A stretch of DNA of 64,000 nucleotides from Dyadobacter fermentans DSM 18053. GTDB taxonomy: Bacteria; Bacteroidota; Bacteroidia; Cytophagales; Spirosomataceae. Position numbers and translations under genes: made by a program. Below are positions 53,526 through 60,706 of the stretch, in pieces (position 1 is the first letter of the stretch; every line of letters starts with the position of its first letter). The DNA lies in NCBI RefSeq assembly GCF_000023125.1, contig NC_013037.1:3286001-3350000 (forward strand), written 5' to 3'. The notes beneath the pieces are model-generated. The model saw only the letters and a list, made by a program, of their open reading frames with translations. It did not search any database and had not been told where the DNA came from.

Positions 53526-54309
53526 ACTCGGCCGTTACCGGCAAGTGATCCGACGCGTATTTTTCGTCGATCACTTTCGTGTTGGCGCTTTTGAGCTGGC
53601 TATCCTTCTTATGCATGATGAAATCGATGGTCTTTTTCGGCACTTCCACCGGGATCGTCGGCTTGCAATTGGTGCAGGAGCGGGTGAAATGCTGATCGAA
53701 AAAGGCGATCACGGGACTGTCCGGCGTGGCATTGAAGTCGCCGCCGAGGATCATGGGCAACTCTGTATTTCCGAAATGCTTCCAAATCGTTTCGGCTTGA
53801 AGCATGCGGTTCGGCTCCTTCAATCCCAAATGCGTGCTGGCGAAAATCAGCTTGCGGTTATCGGGCAATTGCACGGTTACCGCGGCAATGGTGCGGTCTT
53901 CTTCCTTCAATTCGGGGCGGATCGGCAATGCATATTTCGCAGAATCGACGATCGGGAATTTGGTGAGCACCGCCACGCCGTAGTCGCCGCCCTGGTGATC
54001 GATCGCCTTCGAAAAATAGAACTTCATGCCGGTTAATGCGGCGAGTTGCTGCGCCTGGTTTTTGCCTTTGCCGGAGCGCTCGGTGTTCACATCCACTTCC
54101 TGCAAAGCCACAAAATCGGGCTTTTCGGCATTGATCACCTTCGCAATCGCCTCTACGTCGATCTTGTCGCCGGCCGAGGGCGGGTTGCAATGGTGGATGT
54201 TGTAAGTCATCACTTTGAAGCGCTGCTTTTTGACAGGCTGGTCAGGCGGCGTTGCGGCCACTCCGTGGAATGCGAGGAGCGCCAGCAGGGGTAAGAAATA
54301 GTTTTTCAT
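53512..54309 (-). CDS. Exported endonuclease/exonuclease/phosphatase family protein
   Basis: A 265-residue exported metal-dependent phosphohydrolase with a signal peptide (FLPLLALLAFHGVAA). Family motifs are all present: MTYNIHHCN near residue 34, FVALQEVD (Glu), LILGGDFNATPDSP-type GGDFNA, and YASDHLPVTAEF with the catalytic His. Members hydrolyse phosphodiesters in nucleic acids, lipids or inositol phosphates; secretion argues against a role with the neighbouring nuclease. Its last 14 bases overlap the convergent FAN1-like gene. Confidence 0.9.
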   Translation of the reverse strand: MKNYFLPLLALLAFHGVAATPPDQPVKKQRFKVMTYNIHHCNPPSAGDKIDVEAIAKVINAEKPDFVALQEVDVNTERSGKGKNQAQQLAALTGMKFYFSKAIDHQGGDYGVAVLTKFPIVDSAKYALPIRPELKEEDRTIAAVTVQLPDNRKLIFASTHLGLKEPNRMLQAETIWKHFGNTELPMILGGDFNATPDSPVIAFFDQHFTRSCTNCKPTIPVEVPKKTIDFIMHKKDSQLKSANTKVIDEKYASDHLPVTAEFTLD

Positions 54310-54340
54310 TGGTGGTACGATGGATTATAAATTGGTGCGT

Positions 54341-54348
54341 CAAAAATA
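54341..54348 (-). promoter_or_regulatory. -7-like promoter box for the EEP gene
   Basis: TATTTTTG on the minus strand, an exact TAnnTTTG match, 32 bases before the ATG at 54309. A TTG lies 22 bases further upstream, close to the expected -33 position, so this is one of the better promoter candidates. Confidence 0.5.
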
Positions 54349-54383
54349 GCTATCATTACACATTCATTAACAATCCCTGCTTC

Positions 54384-55706
54384 ATGAAGCTCCGAAAAAT
54401 TCTATTCGCCGTGGCCGCGCTGACGGGCCTCGGCGTGGCGCACGCGCAAACCCGGCCGGAGGATGTGAAAACTTTCACGCTGCCCAACGGCATGAAATTC
54501 CTCGTTTTGGAAGACCATTCGATCCCGACGGCCAACATGTACCTCTTTTGGAAAGTGGGCTCGCGCAACGAGGTGCACGGCATTACCGGCCTCTCCCATT
54601 TCTTCGAACACATGATGTTCAACGGCTCCAAAAATTACGGCCCCAAGCAGTTCGACCGCGTGATGGAAGCCAACGGCGGCTCCAACAACGCGTACACGAA
54701 CGAAAACGTGACCGTGTACACCGACTGGTTCCAGAAAGACGCGCTGGAAACGATTTTCAAACTCGAATCCGACCGCATCGGCCACCTCACGATCGACCCT
54801 AAAATGGTGGAAAGCGAGCGCGGCGTGGTGCTTTCGGAGCGCAGTACAGGGCTCGAAAACAGTAATTATCGGGTGATCAATGAGCTGGTCCAGTCGGTCG
54901 CATTCCAGGAGCATCCTTATATGTTTCCCGTGATCGGCTTTGAGTCGGACATTAAGAGCTGGACGCAGGCTGACCTTGAAAATTATTTCAAAACCTACTA
55001 TTCACCTAACAACGCAACGGTTGTGGTGGTGGGTGATATTAAATATGAAGTGGTCAGGAAACTGGCTGATCAGTACATGGCCCCGCTTGCCGCGCGCGCC
55101 CTCCCGCCGAAGATCCGCACCGTGGAGCCGCCGCAGAATGGCGAGCGCCGCGTGACGACCTACAAAGACATTACCACACCCAACGTGCTCCTCGCCTACC
55201 ACGTCCCCGAAACCGCCCACGCCGATTATTATGCGCTGGACCTGTTGAGCAGCTTGTTAAGCTCGGGCAACTCATCGCGGCTGGTGAAATCGCTGGTCAT
55301 GGATACTACCATTGCTTCCACGGTTTTCACAGGGCTCGACAATGGCTTCGACCCCACATTATTTGCCGTTTACGGCGTGGCTGGGGATAATATCTCCGCT
55401 CCCGACCTTGAAAAAGCCATTGAAAAGCAGATCGATATGATCATCCAAAACGGCGTTACCGATTCGGAATTACAGAAAGTGAAGAACCAGAAACTCATGG
55501 AATTTTACCGCACGCTGGAAACCATTAATGGCAAAGCGAACAGTTTGGGAACTTACGACGTGTTTTTTGGGGATTATAAAAAGATGTTCGAAGCGCCGGA
55601 AAACTATAAAAAGGTCACTGCGGACGACATTAAGCGCGTTGCCGGCCAGTACTTCACCGAGCGCAACCGCACTGTGGGCTACCTGCTGCCCGAAAAATCG
55701 AAATAA
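54384..55706 (+). CDS. Exported M16 peptidase, catalytic subunit
   Basis: A 440-residue zinc peptidase of the pitrilysin/processing-peptidase family. The ATG at 54384 starts a signal peptide (MKLRKILFAVAALTGLGVAHA); the frame is open upstream to 54252 but overlaps the divergent EEP gene. The inverted zinc motif HFFEH is at 72-76 (His72, Glu75, His76), with the third ligand Glu in ESERGVVLSER. The C-terminal half is the inactive-like M16 repeat. It is followed after 22 bases by a second M16 protein lacking the zinc motif, as in heterodimeric M16 enzymes. Confidence 0.92.
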   Translation: MKLRKILFAVAALTGLGVAHAQTRPEDVKTFTLPNGMKFLVLEDHSIPTANMYLFWKVGSRNEVHGITGLSHFFEHMMFNGSKNYGPKQFDRVMEANGGSNNAYTNENVTVYTDWFQKDALETIFKLESDRIGHLTIDPKMVESERGVVLSERSTGLENSNYRVINELVQSVAFQEHPYMFPVIGFESDIKSWTQADLENYFKTYYSPNNATVVVVGDIKYEVVRKLADQYMAPLAARALPPKIRTVEPPQNGERRVTTYKDITTPNVLLAYHVPETAHADYYALDLLSSLLSSGNSSRLVKSLVMDTTIASTVFTGLDNGFDPTLFAVYGVAGDNISAPDLEKAIEKQIDMIIQNGVTDSELQKVKNQKLMEFYRTLETINGKANSLGTYDVFFGDYKKMFEAPENYKKVTADDIKRVAGQYFTERNRTVGYLLPEKSK

Positions 55707-55728
55707 CAGCCATTCAAATGATATTGGA

Positions 55729-57105
55729 ATGAAAAACATACTCATGCTAATCCTGGCCTTTTGCACATTGACGGCAAAGGCCCAGAATAATTTCAAAGTA
55801 CCGCCTTACGAGAAATTCAAACTGAAAAACGGGCTGACGGTTTACCTCATGGAGCAACACGAGGTGCCGCTGATCAACGTCTCGGCCGTGTTCGATGCCG
55901 GCTCCATTAACGACGGCGAGCGCTATGGCCTGGCCAGCCTCACTGCCGACGCATTGCTTTTCGGCACGCAGAAATATACCAAAGCGCAGATCGAAGAAAT
56001 GACCGATTATGTAGGCGCCAGCATGTCCACCTATGCTTCGAAGGACAATGCGGGCTTAACGGCCTCTTTTGCCGCGAAGGACCAGGAAAAATTATTTGAA
56101 CTGATCCAGCAAGTGCTGTTGTACCCCGTTTTTGATGCCACCGAATTCGACAAGCACAAGCAACGCACATTGCTCGAACTTGCCCAGGCGAAAGAAAGCC
56201 CGCGCACGGTGATCGGCAACTATTACAATGCGCTTCTTTTCAACAACTTCCCTTACGCGACGCCCACGACGGGCAGCAAATCGACGGTCGAAAAGATCGA
56301 TGTCGCCTCCGTGAAGGCATTTTACCTAAGCAATTACACCACCGGAAAAGGAGCTATTGCGGTAGTAGGCGATTTCAAAGCGGCGGACATGAAGAAAAAA
56401 GTAACCGCAATGTTTGGCGAATGGAAAACCGCTCCGGCACGGATGGTGAAACGCGTGGCACCGAACCTGGAATTTGAGAAAAACAGGGTCTTGCTGGTGA
56501 ACAAAGAAGATGCCCGCGAAACGACTTTCATGATCGGCGGAAAGGGGATCGACTATAATTCACCTGATTACGTGCCTGTGGTGGTGATTAACACCATTCT
56601 CGGCGGCCGGTTCACGTCCTGGCTCAACGATGCATTGCGCGTTAACTCGGGGCTTACCTACGGCGCAGTGAGCCGGTTTACCCGGTACAAATATGCAGGC
56701 ACGTTTGGTATTTACACATTTACCAAAAACTCCACGACGGTGCCGGCGATCGATATGGCGCTGAATGTGCTGGATAGTTTGCACAAAAACGGCATTAATG
56801 AAGAAATCCTCGCGTCGGCGAAGGCCTACGTCAAAGGCGATTTCCCGCCGGATTACGAGTCGGCCGGGGCATTGGCGCGGCTGCTGACCGATATGTTTAC
56901 CTACAATTTCGACGAGAGTTTCATCAACACTTTCCAGGCCAAAGTGGACGGACTGACGGTAGCGCAGGCAAAAGACATTATTGCAACCTATTTTCCCAAA
57001 GACAAGCTCCAATTCGTGCTCGTAGGCAAGGCGTCGGAGATCAGGGACCAGGTTAAAAAGTACGGCGAGATCAGCGAAAAAGAGATCAAGGCCGACGGGT
57101 TTTAG
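55729..57105 (+). CDS. Exported M16 family protein, non-catalytic partner
   Basis: A 458-residue paralogue of the preceding gene, with a signal peptide (MKNILMLILAFCTLTAKA). The segment that aligns to HFFEH reads SLTAD at residues 70-74: Ser70, Ala73 and Asp74 replace the zinc ligands and catalytic Glu, so it cannot bind zinc in the usual way. The rest of the fold is kept, including INTILGGRFTSWLNDALRVNSGLTYGA, the substrate-tethering RxxxGxxY region. It probably pairs with the upstream active subunit, as do the alpha and beta chains of mitochondrial processing peptidase. Co-transcribed with it. Confidence 0.9.
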   Translation: MKNILMLILAFCTLTAKAQNNFKVPPYEKFKLKNGLTVYLMEQHEVPLINVSAVFDAGSINDGERYGLASLTADALLFGTQKYTKAQIEEMTDYVGASMSTYASKDNAGLTASFAAKDQEKLFELIQQVLLYPVFDATEFDKHKQRTLLELAQAKESPRTVIGNYYNALLFNNFPYATPTTGSKSTVEKIDVASVKAFYLSNYTTGKGAIAVVGDFKAADMKKKVTAMFGEWKTAPARMVKRVAPNLEFEKNRVLLVNKEDARETTFMIGGKGIDYNSPDYVPVVVINTILGGRFTSWLNDALRVNSGLTYGAVSRFTRYKYAGTFGIYTFTKNSTTVPAIDMALNVLDSLHKNGINEEILASAKAYVKGDFPPDYESAGALARLLTDMFTYNFDESFINTFQAKVDGLTVAQAKDIIATYFPKDKLQFVLVGKASEIRDQVKKYGEISEKEIKADGF

Positions 57106-57186
57106 TATATCAACAATGGGTAATGCTTTAAACAGGACTGGGTTACAGAAACTTTTTGGCAATACCTATCTTAAACAATCAACGAA

Positions 57187-58050
57187 ATGACGATGAAAAA
57201 ACTAATCGGTTTGGGCTGTCTGACGGCTGCATTGCTGGGCGGTAGCGACCTTTTTGCACAAGGCAAGCCCGTGTACACGGCGCCGATCGGCTTACAGGCA
57301 TATACTTTCCGCGGCAGCTGGGGCAAAGGGATCGAAGCGACCCTCGACACGATCAAATCCCTCGGCGTCACCGAAATGGAAGGCGGCCCCATTGCCGGCA
57401 TGACCACCGAAGAACTGCGCAAGCAGCTCGACAAGCGTGGTATTAAAATGCGCTCCATCGGCGCCGACTACAAAAAGCTAAGCGAAAGCACCGCGCAAAC
57501 CATCAAAGATGCCAAAATCCTGGGCGCCGAATATGTGATGGTAGCCTGGATTCCCCACGAAAAAGGCAATTTCAATCTGGAAACCGCGAAAAAAGCAGTA
57601 GCCGATTTCAACAAAGCCGGCAAGGAGCTGAAAGAGGCAGGCATTTCACTGACTTACCATAACCACGGCTACGAATTTGTGCCTTACGAAGACGGAACGC
57701 TGTTTGATTACATTGTAAAAAATACCAATCCGGAGTATGTGAACTTCGAAATGGACATTCTCTGGACTGCATTCCCGGGACAAGACCCCGCGAAGCTGCT
57801 CCTGAAATATCCCACCCGATGGAAGCTCATGCACCTCAAGGACTTGAGAAAGGGTGTCAAAGGTGACCTCTCAGGCGGCACGCCAACCACCAACGACGTA
57901 GCACTTGGCACCGGCCAGATCGACATCCCGGCCACCCTTAAAGCAGCGAAAAAAGTAGGTATCAAGCACTATTTCATCGAAGACGAAAGCCCGTCCTACC
58001 TGAAACAGATTCCGGTAACGATTGCTTATATCAAGAGTATCAAGGAATAA
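57187..58050 (+). CDS. Exported sugar phosphate isomerase/epimerase family protein
   Basis: A 287-residue xylose-isomerase-like TIM barrel with a signal peptide (LGCLTAALLGGSDLFAQ). Metal-binding positions are kept: EMEGG near residue 60, TYHNHGYEF (His and Glu, about 156-164), FEMDILW (Asp) and HLKD, with FIEDES at the end. Export is unusual for classical sugar isomerases but common in Bacteroidota members, which act on keto-sugars in the periplasm. Start is ATG 57187 or the second ATG (MKKLIG) two codons later. It follows the M16 pair after an 81-base gap and precedes a palindromic repeat. Confidence 0.86.
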   Translation: MTMKKLIGLGCLTAALLGGSDLFAQGKPVYTAPIGLQAYTFRGSWGKGIEATLDTIKSLGVTEMEGGPIAGMTTEELRKQLDKRGIKMRSIGADYKKLSESTAQTIKDAKILGAEYVMVAWIPHEKGNFNLETAKKAVADFNKAGKELKEAGISLTYHNHGYEFVPYEDGTLFDYIVKNTNPEYVNFEMDILWTAFPGQDPAKLLLKYPTRWKLMHLKDLRKGVKGDLSGGTPTTNDVALGTGQIDIPATLKAAKKVGIKHYFIEDESPSYLKQIPVTIAYIKSIKE

Positions 58051-58425
58051 AGTAGCAAGGGGAAAGGACGAAAGGAAAGCAATTATCAGACAGGAAGTAG
58101 AAAGGAAGCGACGAACAAGCCACGGAGTGGCTGCCTGTTTATAGCAATAGAACGCCGATTCAGCGGCTGGCTCCGTCGGAGCCTCCTGACAAACCGAAGG
58201 AGGCTCCGACGGAGCCAACGCATGGCGGATATCCGGGATGCTATAAACAGGTGGGCCCGCTGGGCCACTCTGCCTTTTTCCTTCGTTTTCCACTCTTTCC
58301 TTCCGCCTTTTCCTTCATTCCACTTTTCCACTCATTCCTACCTTTCCTTCGCCCTTCCCCCCGGCCAATGCGAAACTTGCCAAGTCTGCCGATACTTTTT
58401 ACTTTGCATCAAAAAAGCAATCAAC
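58051..58425. repeat. Palindromic interspersed-repeat-like element with purine/pyrimidine flanks
   Basis: This 375-bp gap holds no gene. Its centre is a nested palindrome. The outer arms CCTGTTTATAGC (58134-58145) and GCTATAAACAGG (58240-58251) are perfect complements. The inner arms 58169-58187 and 58198-58216 are a perfect 19-bp inverted repeat containing GGCTCCGTCGGAGCC, with a 10-base loop. The left flank (58051-58115) is purine-rich and the right flank (58265-58375) is strongly pyrimidine-rich and roughly its complement. It resembles REP/MITE-like elements of Cytophagales. A TTG - 20 bases - TACTTTG promoter-like pair lies just before the next gene. Confidence 0.75.
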
Positions 58426-59382
58426 ATGGAACCAGCGCTATTGAATGAAGTACCGTCGCTCGATTTGGCCGATTTTACGTCGGGAGATGCCCGGCGCAAG
58501 CAGCAGTTTGTGGAACACCTCGGCGAGGCATTTACCAACATCGGTTTTGTAGCCATTAAGAATCACGGATTAAGCGACGAACTCCGTAATGACCTCTACG
58601 ACAGCGTTCAGGAGTTTTTCTCACAGCCGGACGATGTCAAGAGAAAATACGAATTCCCCGAATTGTTCGGTCAGCGCGGCTACATCGGTAAGGGCAAGGA
58701 AACGGCCAAGGGCTTTAAAGTGGCGGATTTGAAAGAGTTTTACCATGTAGGTCAGCCGGAGCCGGTCGGCCAGATGCCTTCCAATATTTTTCCCGAAGAA
58801 TTTCCCGATTTCAAAAAATATACGCTCGAAGTGTATCATACCTTCGAAAGCACCGGCAAAACGCTGCTCCGCGCCATTGCCATTTACCTCGGATTGCCGG
58901 AAGATTATTTTGAAGATAAGGTCAAAAACGGCGACAGCCTGCTCCGGGCACTGCATTACTTCCCCATCCCGAATCCAGAACTCGTGCCGGAAGGTGCCGT
59001 GAGGGCAGCTGCGCACGGCGATATTAACCTGATTACATTATTGATGGGTGCCAGCGCCGAGGGCCTCGAAGTGCTGCGCCGCGACGGCCAGTGGATCGCC
59101 ATTACTGCCCTGCCCGACCAGATCGTCGTGAATGTGGGCGATATGCTCGACCGACTTACAAACCACAAGCTCAAATCGACCATTCACCGCGTAGTGAATC
59201 CGCCGCGCGAGAAAATGGGCACATCGCGCTATTCAATTCCCTTTTTCATGCACCCGCGCGCCGATATGGACCTGACCAGCTTGGAAAGCTGCATTACTTC
59301 GGAAAACCCGAAATTGTACACCGACATGACTGCCGGGGAATTTCTCGATGAACGCTTGCGGGAGCTCGGTCTGAAAAAATAA
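58426..59382 (+). CDS. 2-oxoglutarate-Fe(II) oxygenase, isopenicillin N synthase family
   Basis: A 318-residue non-haem iron dioxygenase-like protein. The iron ligands are His197 and Asp199 in AAAHGDINLITLL and His254 in STIHRVVNP. The 2-oxoglutarate carboxylate site is the RxS motif at Arg268/Ser270 in SRYSIPFF. The N-terminal DIOX_N domain includes GFVAIKNHGLSDEL and GYIGKGKE. The ATG at 58426 is chosen because upstream in-frame codons run through the pyrimidine-rich repeat flank. It precedes the chromate transporter by 13 bases, so they are likely co-transcribed. Substrate unknown; no beta-lactam synthesis genes are present. Confidence 0.9.
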   Translation: MEPALLNEVPSLDLADFTSGDARRKQQFVEHLGEAFTNIGFVAIKNHGLSDELRNDLYDSVQEFFSQPDDVKRKYEFPELFGQRGYIGKGKETAKGFKVADLKEFYHVGQPEPVGQMPSNIFPEEFPDFKKYTLEVYHTFESTGKTLLRAIAIYLGLPEDYFEDKVKNGDSLLRALHYFPIPNPELVPEGAVRAAAHGDINLITLLMGASAEGLEVLRRDGQWIAITALPDQIVVNVGDMLDRLTNHKLKSTIHRVVNPPREKMGTSRYSIPFFMHPRADMDLTSLESCITSENPKLYTDMTAGEFLDERLRELGLKK

Positions 59383-59395
59383 AAGTACCCTCAGC

Positions 59396-60583
59396 TTGTC
59401 GTATCCACCCATCCGCCGATTTCGTTACATCATTTACCTGATGGACATCCTTTTGCTGTCACTCACGGCATTTGGAGGGCCACAGGTGCACCTGATGATG
59501 ATGATCGAACGGCTGGTGCACAAGCGGCGCTACGTCACGGAGGAGGAGTTACTTGAATTACAGGCCCTTTGCTCTATTCTACCCGGTCCAAGCTCCACAC
59601 AGACCGTCACGGCGATCGGCCTGAAAATCGGCGGGCAGCCGCTCGCCTACCTGACGCTGCTGGTATGGTCGCTGCCTGCGATGGCGCTCATGACGCTCGC
59701 CGCGATCGGCATCCATTACCTGGAAAGGAATGCTATTTCGCTCAATTTCACGCGGTTCGTGGGGCCGATGGCCGTGGCGTTCCTCATGTATGGAGCCTCT
59801 TCCATTGCCCGTAAAGTGATTCATAACACACAGGGATGGACGTTTCTTGTCATTTCTACCATCCTTGCCTATCTCTACCCCTCGCCCTACATGACGCCCG
59901 TGCTCATTGTGTGCGGCGGAGTGGCGGCTTCGCTCAATTTTAAGAAGCATGAAAAAATGGAGAAAGCTGAGATCCGGGTCAAATGGCGGCCGATCATTTT
60001 CTGGATTTCGGTGCTGATCACGGCGGCGGTGATTGGTAAGGTCACCAACTCATTGCCCGTGCGGCTTTTCGAAAACTTCTACCGGAACGGCAGCCTCGTT
60101 TTTGGCGGCGGGCAGGTGCTGATCCCCATTCTTTACAACGAATTTGTTGAATTTAAGCATTATCTCACCGAGCAGGAGTTCCTGGCGGGCATGGCGCTCA
60201 CCCAGGTGGTACCCGGACCTGTGTTCTCGATCGCCACGTTTGTGGGAAGCGTGTCGCTGCAATCGCACGGCTGGTTTGGTCAGATCGTCGGCGGGTTTGT
60301 AGCCACGGCAGGCATTTTCCTGCCAGGGACATTCTTCATCTTTTTTGCCTACCCTTTCTGGGACCAGCTGAAACGCTACCGCGGCATCCGCGCCTCGCTC
60401 GAAGGCATTCACGCGGCGAGCTGCGGCCTTACCATCGCGGCTGCCATCGCGCTCTTCCAGCCGATGATGACCAGCATCCCGTCGGTTGTGACGGTAATCG
60501 CCACACTGGTTGTGGTGGCCTTCGGAAAGGTGCCCTCGTATCTGATCATCCTCGCGGGGTTGCTGCTGGGGCTGGTGTTCTGA
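59396..60583 (+). CDS. chrA: Chromate transporter ChrA
   Basis: A 395-residue inner-membrane protein with two homologous CHR halves and about ten helices. Each half carries the family motifs: AFGGPQVH and LCSILPGPSSTQT in the first (residues about 26-70), FGGGQVLIPILYNEF and LTQVVPGPVFSIATFVG in the second (about 230-290). It would export chromate by proton motive force, although many ChrA homologues transport other oxyanions. No in-frame ATG precedes the first motif except at 59441, which leaves almost no N-terminal helix; a TTG at 59396 is the likely start. It follows the oxygenase gene directly. Confidence 0.88.
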   Translation: MSYPPIRRFRYIIYLMDILLLSLTAFGGPQVHLMMMIERLVHKRRYVTEEELLELQALCSILPGPSSTQTVTAIGLKIGGQPLAYLTLLVWSLPAMALMTLAAIGIHYLERNAISLNFTRFVGPMAVAFLMYGASSIARKVIHNTQGWTFLVISTILAYLYPSPYMTPVLIVCGGVAASLNFKKHEKMEKAEIRVKWRPIIFWISVLITAAVIGKVTNSLPVRLFENFYRNGSLVFGGGQVLIPILYNEFVEFKHYLTEQEFLAGMALTQVVPGPVFSIATFVGSVSLQSHGWFGQIVGGFVATAGIFLPGTFFIFFAYPFWDQLKRYRGIRASLEGIHAASCGLTIAAAIALFQPMMTSIPSVVTVIATLVVVAFGKVPSYLIILAGLLLGLVF

Positions 60584-60706
60584 TCCTGGATTTATAGGAG
60601 AACGGGAAAGGTTGTGTATATTTACTTATACTTCGAACGTCAGTCCAAAGCGTACTCAAAGATCATAAATGAATAAACAATACCAAGAATAAGCATTCCA
60701 ACCCCA

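Noticed and set aside
58222..58425. N-terminal extension of the 2OG oxygenase from ATG 58222
   Set aside because: The extension is low-complexity (Phe, Pro, Ser) encoded by the pyrimidine-rich repeat flank, and family members begin near the ATG at 58426.
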